The position numbers and the translations under genes are program-made. 64,000 nucleotides of DNA from Deroplatys truncata (taxonomy: Eukaryota > Arthropoda > Insecta > Mantodea > Mantidae): NCBI GenBank assembly GCA_030765065.1, contig CM060983.1, positions 52,450,067 through 52,514,066 of the forward strand, in the 5' to 3' direction. Positions 1 through 12,504 of this stretch are shown one piece after another. The notes below the pieces were generated by a model. The model was not told where the DNA came from. It ran no database searches and saw nothing but the letters and a program-made list of their open reading frames with translations. Numbering within the stretch: the first letter of the stretch is position 1; every line of letters starts with the position of its first letter.

Positions 1-1241
1 TTGAGTAATCCAAAATACTACAAATCTACAGTATTCAAAAAAAGAAAAAATGTATGAAACACTGCAATTTTCATAGCAACCTAATGTTTTGGGGTGTCTT
101 TTGGAGTGAAAGCTTAGTTTCAAAATAAATACATAATAAACATATAAGTAAGCAATTTGTTTGCCAACTCACTTGCTCCTTGTACCTCATTACAACTGTC
201 TTAATTTCCTTCCAATCAGATCTATCCCCTTAAATCCTCATACCACATCCCCTGCGTGCTGTTTACAACTTATTTGTCTTCTTAAAAGTCCTTTTGGTGT
301 CCAATGGATAAATATATTGATTGGTTCTCTAGTAACCTCAGTAATTTCATTATCTACAATTCTAAGCCACCAATTAGGTTTCTATATCAAATTTTGCAGT
401 TCACATCTCTCTGTGAAAAATTCTTTTTGTATAAGGCACATGTTTCTTTAAGAAAATATACACATGTACATTTATGTAACTTTATACGTTTATTGTGTGA
501 GAAAATATTAATTTTAATGTATATAATAATTTACAAACAAACCAAAGGTGTGTGCAAAATTGAAAAACACTGACATAATCTTTGTTGATTTCATGCCGGG
601 CATTTCAAGTGGATTTGAGTTAAGATTTGAATGAACTACGTTTCTTTAATAACAATTCACAAAACTAAGTTAAGATTTTAAGTCTTTAAAGCATAACATT
701 CTGAAAGAATTGGGTATATGTTAAAATGCTTAGCAAGAGAACATTCGTTTCTGAAGTAATTTAATCTATCGGTGCAGAGAAACCTTACTAACCAAGAAGG
801 GCAAAGTGGCATGTGGTTGGAACAAATCAACAAAAGATGCCACATCTGAATGCTCAGTGAAAAAGCACGACTCTGAAACAATGTTGGGGCAATTATGTTT
901 TCTCAATGGCAAATATATTGGATTTTAGAACAATAAACCTTTGGTAAGTTCAAATGCAGTGCCTTGTGATTGTTTTTTGTCTTTGCATGCACTTTTATTG
1001 CAGAATCGTAATGGCTGTTTTAAAATGTTTGTTCTTACGCCAATCTTTTGCGCAAAAAGGATACACCAAAACATCATCAGGATATTATTTAACGCGTATC
1101 TTTTAGATTTCAAATTTGTCGTGTGGTTCTAAAGTAAAGAATTGCCAAATATTATGAACAAGCCAATTTTCAAGAATAAAATAGATATATGATGCACAGG
1201 ATTCACAAAAACACTTTTGCTAAGAACAATATAAAAAAAAA
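1..1241. other. U2AF1 intron 2, no gene seen
   Basis: AT-rich sequence inside the second intron of the minus-strand U2AF1 gene, whose later exons lie off the left edge. I read both strands for the next U2AF1 exon (the sequence after the first zinc finger) and did not find it. Short open frames here show no recognisable protein. Confidence 0.6.
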
Positions 1242-1945
1242 TCTGATGTGTTACACTCACATGACTTTCTCTACTCTTGTAAATCTATTTTTACAAACGC
1301 CTATTCTCCATATGCTTCATGTTAATCGAGATATCGAGATGTCAATCTTATTGGTAATTTTCTTGTAGATGCAAGGGGAATATGGTAGCTTTTAAGCGAT
1401 GGTCAAATATTTTAACGCTGGTTGCTATGTGCCGCATTCCATTCTCTTTGCATGTCCAGGACATAAAAAAATGAATAACGAATTTGAGAAAAAGTATAAG
1501 TATTGGAAAATTTAAGGAAAAAACAAGCAATATCTCGAAAACGGTTCACTCAACAAAAGAAATGTATACGACATAAGTTGTGTATTTTAATGCGATCTAC
1601 ATTTTATGTGTAGTAAAATTTTGTCTATCTCTTATGGTTTACCAGTTATGCAAAAGTCGTTCACAATGAAGAATACTTTTGGAGACATTCCCAGAAAATT
1701 CGAGATATACATTTCATTTCTCATGACATTATCTTAAACATATGATATTTTAATCAAAATCGTTAGAGCCATTTTTGAGAAAATTAAAATTTTCGAAAAA
1801 GTTTCCATGTAAAGGGTAGTCTGGGGTGGGGGGATTTTCTTGAAAACCTTCGTGTCGCATCTCTGGAAGATACTGAACCTAAATACCAAGTTTGGTGTTT
1901 ATCCGACTGTTCGTTTTTGAGTTATGCTGTTCTCACGCACGCACG

Positions 1946-2005
<60 letters not shown>

Positions 2006-2135
2006 CATGTTTCCAAAAATGCTTTTTTTGGATTCAGGAGGTCTCAAAACATATATTTCCGGTGAAATCTCGGTATCGAATTTTTGGGTGGAATGCAATA
2101 CTTCCCCTACTTACTATACGTAGTAGAGAAAGTAA
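1242..2135 (+). repeat. Family A repeat, full-length copy
   Basis: It begins with TCTGATGTGTTACACTCACATG after an A-run and ends TACGTAGTAGAGAAAGTAA, the two ends shared by all complete copies in the window. The 3' end contains a short hairpin (TACTA-TACG-TAGTA), and ACTTTCTCTACT near the start is repeated inverted near the end. The interior carries a CA tract that has expanded in this copy. No coding capacity is evident. The class is uncertain; it is a non-autonomous element. Confidence 0.85.
1935..2002. repeat. (CA)n microsatellite inside family A copy
   Basis: A nearly pure CA run of about 68 bp at the position where other A copies have only a few CA units, so it grew from a seed carried by the element. 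Confidence 0.95.
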
Positions 2136-3146
2136 TACATAGTTGCACATTTGTATTCAATATTCAAAACATATTTCAGATTTAATGTTTACTTTAGAAA
2201 CTTAATCAGGAAACAAAATAAAAATTAAGCTTAGCTGGAGTGTTGATAAACTAGTTCAATAATTGTGTTCAAAATAACTTTTCTTTGTACTTTGAAACTT
2301 CTCATTGGTGTTAATGGCTAGGATTAGTTATAATTAATATGTTACGCTTTGGAATATGTGTTTTGTATATGAATAAGGGCTGTTTATTACATCTCATTTT
2401 TTGAGCTTTATATTCACTAATCTATAGAATCACCCAATTGATTTTCCATTTGCAAGCCACAAAATCAAATTTTAAGTACATACATTAAGGTAAATTTCTG
2501 TGGCACACTGTTTGCTGTAGTGATTTACAAGTGTAATAATTATTTTTCCAGACAAATTAAATTAAAAATTTTAGTTTTGTCTAGCGCATTGAAAACTGCC
2601 TTTCCAAATTACACATTCTTAAGGGGAAATTGGTGACTGAAGCGTCAAAAAAAATCCCTTTCTATTTTTATTTTTAAAAATTGTGCAATTCTTGCCAACA
2701 AATGATATGTAGAAACATGGTTGATATTATTTACACTCTTGAATGGATATTTAATAGGGCAGTGCACCCTTTAAATGCCTTCTACATCCCCACTATAAAT
2801 TGGTTTTTCTTGAAACTACATTTTCTTTGCTTTATGTACCATTTTTCTCTGAAAGTAATGAAACTTTGCAGGAACATGTAAAATGCAAGCTTATTTTGAA
2901 CTACAATTAACTGTGTATCTTAAATAATAAGAACATTACAGAATATTATTAATAAAAAATGTGAATTTTTTCTTTGACCATATTTTTTTTCATGAATTAT
3001 AACTTTTTGTGAAAGTTGCAAATTAAGCGATTGTATTCATTCTAGTTTGATTTAAAAAAAAATATTGCTGAGAGTCTCTGTAGTGAATTTCAAAGTTGTC
3101 TCATCATAGCTTCTGCAAAAAAGGAACAAAGTTCTATTTAAAAAAA
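2136..3146. other. U2AF1 intron 2, nothing recognised
   Basis: AT-rich intronic sequence between two family A copies. No exon, RNA gene or repeat recognised. Confidence 0.5.
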
Positions 3147-3816
3147 TCTGATGTGTTGCACTCAAATGACTTTCTCTACTCTTGTACAAACTATTTTTAC
3201 AAATGCCTATTCTCCATCTACTTCATGTTAATCGATATAAACATTTGCAGAAACTATTGTATTGCAATTTTCTTGTGGGTGCAAGGGGAATATGGTAAGC
3301 TTTAAGCGATAATCAAATTTTTTAAGAGCTGGTTGCTATGTGGAGCATTCCATTCTCTTTGCATGTCCAAGGCATAAAAAACACCAATAACGAATTCCCA
3401 TTTCAAAAAAAGTATAAGTATTGTAAAATTCAAACAAATAACTAGAAATATCTCAGAAATGATTCACTCCACAAAAAAATGTATGCAACATAAATTGTGT
3501 GTTTTCACAAGATTTACATTTTTTTTTTGTATAGTAAAATTTTGTCTAGCTCTTAAGTTTACCAGTTATGCAAAAGTTATTCAGAATGAAGAGGGGGGGA
3601 TTTTCTTGAAAATCTTGATGTCACATCTTTGAAAGATACTGAATCTGACTCTTTGTTTTTGAGTTATGCTGTTCAAAGACTCCCACATGGACATGTTTCC
3701 AAAAATGCTTTATTGAATTCAGGGGTCTCAAAACATGCATTTCCAGTGTAATCCCATATCAAATTTTTGGGTCGAATGCAATACTTCCCCTCTTACTCTA
3801 TGCAGTAGAGAAGATA
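3147..3816 (+). repeat. Family A repeat, diverged and internally deleted
   Basis: It has the family A start after an A-run and the family end (about 3790-3816), but lacks the middle block around 3590 and carries many substitutions. This is an older copy than the one at 1242. Confidence 0.75.
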
Positions 3817-3860
3817 AAAATACATAACCTCAGGATAAAAGCAGCTGATTCATGAAATAT

Positions 3861-4404
3861 CCTTTTTTTAGTTACATTTATGCCCCGCCTTTAACTACAA
3901 TAGTCTTATCAATTAAAATTAAATTGAGTTTTATTTATGGACGCTCTTTAACTACTATGGTCCTTAGCGTCCCATTCTATATTGGGCACGAAACACCGGT
4001 AATTTTGCTCAGAGGCCTCTTTATCAGGCTTGAGGTTCTTTTACATGCCGTAAATCTACGACACTGGACCTCCGGCTTTACTTCCCTTCTGAAGGAAGCC
4101 GTGCCAAGGATTTTTATGCCCAAAAACATCCATCACCCTACGCCGGTTATCAATGGCCTTTCCTTTGGAACATATCATTGCCTATAAGCAATGGTGCGGT
4201 GTTAACTCTTATTTGCTTGTTGCTGGATTTCTGGTAAACTTTTGAGTTCTATTCATTACATATCACACACACATTCACACTTCCCGACTCGGGAGGACAG
4301 GGAATAATCTTGGCTAGAGAAAAATTCCCATCCCCCCACCGGAAATGAACCCGGGATCCCTTGCACAGCAACCAAGTGCTCTACCAACTGAGACACGAGG
4401 CCAG
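3861..4404 (-). mobile_element. tRNA-derived SINE, full length with target duplication
   Basis: Read on the minus strand, the head (4402 to about 4326) has a pol III A-box-like TCAGTTGGTAGAGCA and a B-box-like GGTTCATTTCC, as in a tRNA. It is followed by an unrelated body and an A-rich tail at the left. The 8-base direct repeat TGAAATAT at 3853-3860 and 4405-4412 looks like the target duplication. The 3' end of the same family recurs at 14768-14850. It lies in U2AF1 intron 2. Confidence 0.8.
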
Positions 4405-4593
4405 TGAAATATACTTATCTATATACAACACTTATATTGTGCATGTAGCAGATATTAGTGTACATTCATATGAAATTAGGTGAGCTTATCTGTTATAGCT
4501 TAAGAGAAATTTGTGTTTTACTAAAAGGATACTTTTGCTTATGTCAGTCACCTATCTCCCCTTAAAAAAAAATTATTCTCTGTATAGTGTTAC

Positions 4594-4681
4594 CTGGCTA
4601 AAAGTTGGTTTGTTGTGTATTCGAGAACAGCGATCCCCATGGCGACATGCTCCTATCTTGAAATAGAAGGAACAGTTGACT
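4594..4681 (-). CDS. U2AF1: U2AF1 coding exon 2 (first CCCH zinc finger)
   Basis: This 88-nt exon starts after a TTTCCAG acceptor and ends CAG before a GTAACA donor, in phase 0. It encodes residues 15 (part) to 44 and reads [18 protein letters not shown] at the start of the zinc finger. Confidence 0.94.
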
Positions 4682-6739
4682 CTGGAAAGAAATATACACA
4701 AAGTTTAATTCAGATTCATTCTTATTTTTCCTTTCATAAAGTATAACAGCTGATTCAAAATAGCCAAGAACAGAAGTGGGCATAGAAAGCAAATCAACAT
4801 GCACATTTTGGTTCACAATACACCAGAATAAGAATGGAACTGCATATTAATGACAATATCGATACAAAATTATAAAGTCGATTTTGCATATTGGAGTGTC
4901 ATTTTTTCTGACAAATAACTCTTTTTCACCTGCTTCCAATTCAACCAATGTAATGCAGATTAGCCAATGTAAAATTTGATAAGAGTAAACATTTACTAAA
5001 TGCAGAACCATTACTATTTTTTACTCTCCTAGCAAAAGCATCTAACCAAGCATCATCCCTTTATTAACAGCATACATTTAAGTTATTTGTTGTTTCCAAT
5101 GCTCAATGAAATATAAAATCTGAAGAAGTCAGAATGTACATTTGCTGAAATTGTTTTGATTTTTTCAGTTTGCCATTTGAGAGAGCTCCAGCACTGTTTT
5201 AGGTCACAGCTACCTTGAATAACTTCTACAAAGAAGAGTCTAATAAGCACAATACGAGTCGAATACATCGTCCCCAGGGACAGGAATGAAACTTTAATAC
5301 TTTACCAAGTCGTCTTTCTCATTCCTGGGAGCAAGTAAAGCTTCCCGTCAACTGTGAACACTCAGATTGTAATACATGTATTGTAACTATGCTGTCACTG
5401 TAGTTTCCATTCCCAGTTATTGTGAACCAGCCTCAAATATGTGAAAAATACAGAACATAGTTATTGTGCAAATAAAGCATAATTTCCAAAAAGTGTGCAA
5501 TGAAGGTTAACAAAGGCAGCTACTACTGCTCAGTTCTATCATTTTGTTTGTACAGTCTACATGACATTTTGAAAATCAAATGTGACCTGGAGGCTACTTT
5601 TCAACTAAAATCACTTGCTTTGAAGTAAAATTTGTATACATTTGGATATATGAAACTATCATCTAATAGGATAGAACATGTCTGATGCTAAGATAGCAGT
5701 TTTGTTTTGTTCCATCAAAAGTTTGGCTTACACAGAATCAACAACTGATATTTTGCTGCATGTTAGCAAACACAAGGTGACTATGTGACATTATAACCTC
5801 ATGTCAATTAACATAGGCTAAAAAAAAAGAAAAAAAAAGAAAAAAAAAAGAAAAAAAAAAGATTTCAGGATTTTTACGTTTATTGTTGAACACCAAAAAA
5901 AGCCATGGCTATGAAAAATTAGATCTGATAAGCACAAAATAGACTACAGAGGAAAGTGTGTTAACCACAATGAGGAAAAAGATCAACTGGACAACAAGCA
6001 CACTAACTAAAAAGATATTGCTGACGAAAGTTGCTATCCAAAGGAACTGGAAAAAATGTTTTGAATGTAGCCATGCTAAGCAATTTTAAGTAAATTCATC
6101 CTCCAAATATATGAACCAAGTTTCAAGTTCAACTCACAATTCATTATTAAATTAATGTGTGAAACCTGTCTTGGCTACAGTAAGCACTCTAGTGATAATT
6201 TATGAAACTTAATTTTTAACCAAACTGTCAGAACAATTATACCTGCACACATCTCATTAATTCTGAAATATGGGAGGTTATGAACACATAATAGTAATAG
6301 AGATAATTGCATCCTTTTTGGATTGCATTGAATTCTGTTTTGTATAACTTACCACAGCCCCAGTAAAACAACACGACTTCGTGTTTGTGGCTGCCTTTAA
6401 AGTTTAACAACTTTTAGGTTAACTACAAAATTTTGTAACAATACGCTTTGTTGAAGCGAAAATGACAGAAGTTGGCTTCTGAAAAGCGTAGAAATTCTAT
6501 CTTTGCGGAGAAATGCTAAACCCATACCAGTTTTGATGTGGCGGAAAGCAAATATACCATCATAACTTTATAGCGCACAAAATTCCATTCATGACTAAAA
6601 ATCATCCTATATTTCGTACAAATGTCCTAAAGGAACAAACAACCCAAACAGGCATACCGGGAAGCTAACATCTCAAAATGCAAACTTGTACTTACTTATC
6701 CTTTTCAGTGCCAAAAATTGATGCCAAATATTCCGCCAT
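4594..6739 (-). CDS. U2AF1: U2AF1, 5' part of gene (two coding exons, runs off the window)
   Basis: This is the small subunit of the U2 snRNP auxiliary factor, which recognises the AG at 3' splice sites together with U2AF2 in the nucleus. Two coding exons (6739-6696 and 4681-4594) join in phase to give the first 44 residues, starting [15 protein letters not shown], an N-terminus that is nearly invariant across animals. Exon 2 encodes the first CCCH zinc finger (C18, C27, C33, H37; spacing CX8CX5CX3H). The intron position after K15 (AA|A) matches the human gene as I remember it. The remaining exons (U2AF homology motif and second zinc finger) must lie left of position 1, so intron 2 exceeds 4.5 kb. 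Identification is very secure. Confidence 0.95.
4682..6695 (-). other. U2AF1 intron 1
   Basis: A 2.0-kb intron with a GTAAGT donor. It contains an A-rich run of repeated A8-10G units at 5821-5861. A GTAAGT-like donor also follows a short segment at 6398-6353. No transposon was recognised, unlike most introns in the window. Confidence 0.7.
5821..5861. repeat. A-rich simple repeat (AnG)
   Basis: Four blocks of 8-10 A residues separated by single G residues, inside U2AF1 intron 1. Confidence 0.9.
6696..6739 (-). CDS. U2AF1: U2AF1 coding exon 1
   Basis: It holds the start codon (6739) and 14 codons plus two bases, and ends at a strong GTAAGT donor. The ATG context and the conserved N-terminus fix the start. 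Confidence 0.94.
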
Positions 6740-8001
6740 TGTTGCAGGCGTTTAGTGCGGTTGGTGTCTCTTATAAACGCTATTTCTATTTACTAATACG
6801 TTTGCAAACGGAATTTTCAAACATTTAGTAGATTACACAAACACAATATGGCAGACGGAAGTATGACTGCTTCCGCTCCGTTCTTATGACCAACCCCATA
6901 AACACGCATATATCACTATATTAAAAATATGCGATAGTAGTTGGTTTTATTTAACTCTTTCACTACCGTTAATTATAATCACTAGCCTAAGAGCAATCTT
7001 ATAATGTTAAATAGACCCATATTAGAATAATGAGATATCCTGATGGGACATTGTATGAGTAACGGGAAAATTGGTTTAAAATGTATCCCTTGTTTCCCAC
7101 ATGGCAATTTTAAATTCATTTTAAGCGCATATTTTATGAGTGTTTAGCTCCTACTTCCAATAAAATATAATTTACTCTGTGTGCCATGCTATTCCTAGGA
7201 TTTTACAACGAATGAGATGTGCAAACGCACAAAAATCTTAATCCTAATATTATTATATGCACTTCCACACAGATTTTACTAGCAAAATACCTCATACCAT
7301 AAAAATTAACTATTAATGAACAGAATATACAGTGTACACATAATTAATTCCTTTTTGCTAAATTTGTTGTTTCATTCAGGCTTAAAAGCATAGAACTCGG
7401 TTATTGGGACCAAATGTGTAACACTAATATAAAAATGCATCAAGGAGAATGATTCCTGAAATAAACTATACAATACAGAGTACAAATATTGATGGGTTGG
7501 AAACCTTCATAAGCTTTAAAAATGAACCTTTTAGGGAGAGTGGAAGGGGGTGAGGAGAATAGGGAATCCCTTGCATTTATAAAATCAGTAAGTGTTCGAT
7601 GTACTGTGAGAATCCTGGACCAATCAGACATATGCATAGCTTGATTTGAAAAATTAAAGTGCACATAATCTCAGAATAAACATAGGTACCTATGTAATAT
7701 TTAAAGATGGTAATTTTTTGCAAATGTGATATAGTGTGAAATGCTAATAAAGTCTTGTACTCTTGTATTTTCATTTTTCATCACCTGTAAACCACTTCTT
7801 AATATGTTTTGAAATGCAATAAAACATGAAATTGGCTCAAAATGCAATATATATGCAAAAGTCAAACTTTTTTTCAAATAAAACCCTTTTTCTCTTTCTT
7901 TCTGCTTTCTTCTGGAAACTTCAACTGCAGAGTTTATACACTCCCGGAATGTTTATGATGCACTTACACCGATCTGAAGGTAGAATGGTAAGGTAAAAAA
8001 A
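6740..8001. other. U2AF1 5' flank and intergenic sequence
   Basis: The first 100-150 bases form the presumed U2AF1 promoter and 5' UTR, with somewhat higher GC and ETS-like motifs. The rest, up to the family A copy, is AT-rich with nothing recognised. Confidence 0.5.
6855..6862 (+). promoter_or_regulatory. ETS/GABP-type motif upstream of U2AF1
   Basis: ACGGAAGT, a strong ETS-family core, lies 116 bases upstream of the U2AF1 ATG. A second core (TTCCG) follows at about 6871. Such sites are common in housekeeping promoters lacking TATA. The function is inferred from the motif and position only. Confidence 0.35.
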
Positions 8002-8676
8002 TCTGATGTGTTGCACTCACATGACTTTCTCTACTCTTGTACAAACTATTTTTACAAACGGTTATTCTCCATATGCTTCATGTTAATCGAGATGTTAATC
8101 TTATTGCTAATTTTCTTGTAGATGCAAGGGGAATTGGTAGGCTTTAAGCGAGACAAATATTTTAAGAGCTGGTTGCTATGTGGAGTATTCCATTCTCTTT
8201 GCATTACCAGGACAAAAAAAAATGAATAACGAATTCCCATTTGAGAAAAAGTATAAGTATTGGAAAATTTAAGGGAATAACAAGCAATATCTCAAAAATG
8301 GTTCACTCAACAACAAAAATGTATATGACATAAATTGTGTATTTTAATGTGATCTACACTTTTTGTGTAGTAAAAGTTTGTCTATCTCTTATGGTTTACC
8401 AGTTATGCAAAAGTCGTTCACAATGAAGAATACTTTTGGAGACATTCCCAGAAAATTCAAAATATACATTTTATTTGTCATGAAAGTATCTTAAATATAT
8501 ATTTTAATTAAAATCGTTAAGAGCCATTTTTGAGAAAATTACACGAACATGTTTCTAAACATACTTTTTTTGTATTCAGGAGGCCTCAAACATGTATTTC
8601 CAGTGAAATCTCGGTATCAAATTTTTGGGTGGAATGCAATACTTCCCCTACTTACTATACATAGTAGAGAAAGTAA
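8002..8676 (+). repeat. Family A repeat, internally deleted
   Basis: It has both canonical family ends. The block with the CA tract is missing: the sequence jumps at about 8540 from the central region to the last 130 bases. Confidence 0.85.
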
Positions 8677-9325
8677 AAAGGAGAAGTTTCCTTTATTCGT
8701 TGAAATTAGCATAGTTAATAAATTTTACTTATTCCATTATGACATTTAAAATAAATTAAGCCTATTTACAATCATGTTTGGACATAGGGAGAACACTCAC
8801 ATCCATGGCCCTAATCAGTAGCATAGCCAGTAAAATATTATGGGAAAGTTTATGTATAGGGAACCATTTTTTAAAGAATTTGTATCAATTCAAATGATAA
8901 ATGAATTAATACCAAGTTGAAATATTTAAATAAATTGATTTTATACTCACAAATTAAGGTGCATTGATTGGAATTAAAATTAGGGTAGCATGGTTTGCAT
9001 ATTCTAAGCGGCAATATGAGAAATGAGAATTAATGACCACTCATGTTATTTCATTACAAAATAGGGTTTCTGTTATGATCTAAACTGATAGATATTGCAC
9101 TCATTTGGAAACCCCTCAAATTTAATACTGGCATAACTTGCCCCGATATCTTAACATGGTTACACCAGCGCCATCTAAAGTAGTTTCTGTTGTTGTCACC
9201 TTTGGTCATATTGTCCAAGACATGCAGCATAAATATAGTGCTACCAGTGACATGATTCAGAAGTATTTTATTCCCTCCAACCTATAAAGATGCTATTATT
9301 TTAACAATTTTTTTGTTATTCATTT
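8677..9325. other. Intergenic, nothing recognised
   Basis: AT-rich spacer between two oppositely oriented family A copies. No gene or repeat recognised. Confidence 0.5.
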
Positions 9326-10160
9326 TTACTTTCTCTACTACGTACAGTAAGTAGGGCAAGTATTGTATTCCACCCAAAAATTCGATAACGAGATTTCACC
9401 GGAAATACAACTTTTGAGATCCCCTGAATCCAAAAAAAGCATTTTTGGAAACATGTCCGTGTGTGTGTCTGTGAACAGCATAACTCAGGAACGAACATTC
9501 GGATAAACACCAAACTTGGTATTTAGGTTCAGTATCTTCCAGAGATGCGACACAAAGGCTTTGAAGAAAATCCCCCAACCCCAGACTACCCTTTACATGG
9601 AACATTTTGCAAAAATTTTAGTTTTCTCAAAAATGGCTCTAACGATTTTGATTAAAATATCATATGTTTAAGATATTGTCATGAGAAATGAAATGTATAT
9701 CTCGAATTTTCTGGGAATGTCTCCAAAAGTATTCTTCATTGTGAACGACTTTTGCATAACTGGTAAACCATAAGAGATAGACAAAATTTTACTACAAAAA
9801 AAATGTAGATCGCGTTAAAATACACAATTTATGTCATATACATTTTTTTTATTGAGTGAACCGTTTTCGAGATATTGCTTGTTATTCCCTTAAATTTTCC
9901 AATACTTTACTTTTTCTCAAATTCGTTATTCATTTTTTTTATGTCCTGAACATGCAAAGACATGCGCCACATAGCAACCAGCGCTTAAAAGATTTGACTA
10001 TCGCTTAAAACCTACCATATTCCCCTTGCATCTACAAGAAAATTAGCAATAAGATTGACATCTCGATATCTCGATTAACATGAAGCATATGGAGAATAAG
10101 CATTTGTAAAAAATAGTTTGTACAAGAGTAGAGAAAGTCATGTGAGTGTAACACATCAGA
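9326..10160 (-). repeat. Family A repeat, full-length, inverted copy
   Basis: On the minus strand it runs from TCTGATG at 10160 to AGTAA at 9326, with the complete interior and a short CA tract. An A-run lies just outside the start, as in other copies. Confidence 0.87.
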
Positions 10161-12442
10161 TTTTTTTTTTTGCAAGGAGGGAGTTCTAATACCTAAAATC
10201 TTCCCCTAGCTATGCCTCTGATCCTAATGATAATGTAATTGTTTTTAAGCACAGCATCAGGCTAAATTTCTGGCTCAGGTCTCAGTAAATTGATTACCCA
10301 GCAGAAGGGCTCTTTCTACCTTTTTGGACATAAATTGTGGCACGAGTTGCTAACTTTAGGCACGGTGCTAAAAGTTTGCTGTAGGATGGTTACTCACATT
10401 TATGTTGGAAGTCATAAGATTCTTTCAAATGAAAATGAAAAAAAAAAAAAAAAAAGACAAGTTTACTGGAGTTTAAGCTTTAAGTGCAATAAACATTTGG
10501 GCAGTCACATGGAGAAAAATTCTACAAGAGGTTGCTAAGCTTTTTAAATCTGACACTGCTGGCTGAGTATGGTCAATAGATTTGATTAAGTATAAGTAAA
10601 GGAAAGATGGCATTTTTCCAGTTGTTAAAATGAATAGTTTTGGTGAGAGATATGAATATTTTCATTTCCAGCTGTTACAAATTATGCAGACTCCCATTAA
10701 ACTCAAATTCCCAGAGTCTGCCCAAGTAGTTCTGCATAGATGCTGAAATATATTTCAGTAATCACAAATTAATTATAAAAGACCAAAACAAAATGTTGAG
10801 GTGCCTGTGTTCTATGATTTCAATCAATGAATTTGCAGGACTTAAGTTAATTTTGTGTATTTTCTTTTTATTATTATTCAGGTTTTGCATCAGTATAAAT
10901 TTCTTTTTTTCTGTGTTATGCTTTAGCCTGTATCAATTCGACCTTTTTTTTCTCTTTGTTGCTTGAACCTATTTTAGTTCAAAATAAATTCAAAATTTAA
11001 TTTATACATATATATCTCACCAACCCTTTACAATGTGATTTTAATTTCACATCAGTATAAATTTCTCTTTTTTCTGTGTTATGCTTTAGCCTGTATCAAT
11101 TCGACCTTTCTTTTCTCTGTGTTGCTTTAATCTATTTTAGTTCAAAATAAATTCAAAATTTAATGTATTCATATATACCTCATCAACAACCCTTTACAAT
11201 GTGATTTTAATTTCACATTAAAGTTACATATTTCAAAAGACCCTATTTGTTTATCACATTTAACTTAAATTATATGCTGTTTCTTCAAAATGGTACAGGT
11301 TGATGTACCACAGTGGTGCAGAACTGTTTTTCACCAGAACATTTTGTGCATTCATTGCATGCAAGATGGAAGTGACCACCAATCACAGAATTTGTATGGT
11401 TGAGTGCTAAGCCGAGGCACACTACGCTACAAAAACACTACAAAAACAATCAATTATTTGAGTTGCCTATTAGTATACATGCTGAGATTGCGGGTTTAAG
11501 AGACACAACCGAAAGACTTTCTAAATGGAAAGGTACAATACAAGTCCCATTTCACTAAGGTGACCTCAAAACTGTTGACATCCACCCCTTCCACTCATCA
11601 TTCCCTAGTGCTCTGCCCCTCTGCCAGAGGCACTGGTTATAAACTCACTTCAAAATATTGACATGTGCAGACAATTGGCAGCAATAGCCGAGTAAATCTG
11701 AAGAACCTTACTTATTGTACATATAGAAATAATCACACATGATTACAAAACTGTAGCTACTTTATTTGTTGCTATTATTCTGTACATTAATTATTAAATA
11801 AGTAACATATAGCTATTATTTCTTTGTCTGAACATATAATGCAAATGAAAAAGATTTGCCCATTCCACTTGACAGAAAACTTTGCATTACATTCAGTAAA
11901 TATCTGACAAATATATATGTTTCAATAAATGAGTGCAACTAGAAACTGTCTGATGAGATAAATTAGCATTTATTCCCTAACAGTATTCTGATACCACACT
12001 TTTGAGCACATGCTGCTGCTACAAAAACAATAACAAACTTAACTTTCTATAACTTCATTATACCTGGATTCATTTAAACCTAAGAAAATGAAGCTGACAG
12101 TTCACTGAAATATATACAGAACATATCCAAGGATATGGTATTGTTCAAACAGTGCTTAGAAAATATCTCACACGTTGGGACAGTCAAATTTCAAAGTTCA
12201 TAAAACTAACATAGCTTTAACATTTAAAAACTTATGGGAGGCATAATTTCAAATCAATTTTGGCATATAAAGTTTAAAATGAGTTTGCAACATTACTTAT
12301 TCTACTTCACTAAATTATATCATATCAGGACATGTTTTGTTAACCCTCATTGCCATCCACTACTGTGATTGAAGTCAGATCCAGAAATTTGGTGATTGGG
12401 CTTCCTGCTTCCATCTGCTGAGTCTTTGATGGAATTAAAAGG
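10161..12442. other. Intergenic region, mostly featureless
   Basis: Apart from a 162-bp tandem duplication (10888-11211) I see no gene, RNA or mobile element. It could include the 3' UTR of the candidate gene ending at 12443. Confidence 0.45.
10888..11211. repeat. Tandem duplication, 162-bp unit, two copies
   Basis: The segment beginning CATCAGTATAAATTTC at 10888 is repeated from 11050 with few differences, including the shared TTCAAAATAAATTC block. It shows no open frame or terminal structure. Confidence 0.85.
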
Positions 12443-12504
12443 TCAGGTTCTCATACTGATTTTAGAAATTCTGCTTCTAGAGAACTGGAGACTAGGGAAA
12501 AGAT
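12443..12504 (-). CDS. Possible terminal exon of an unidentified gene
   Basis: It follows a TAG acceptor, and its phase fits the donor of the candidate exon at 13147-13402 (G plus AT). It reads about 20 codons (DLFPSLQFSRSRISKIS...) to a TGA at 12443. The support is only phase agreement and an acceptor, so it is weak. Confidence 0.22.

Noticed and set aside
4326..4402. tRNA gene on the minus strand
   Set aside because: A- and B-box-like sequences are present, but the cloverleaf is not complete and the sequence continues into a SINE body with tail and target duplication.
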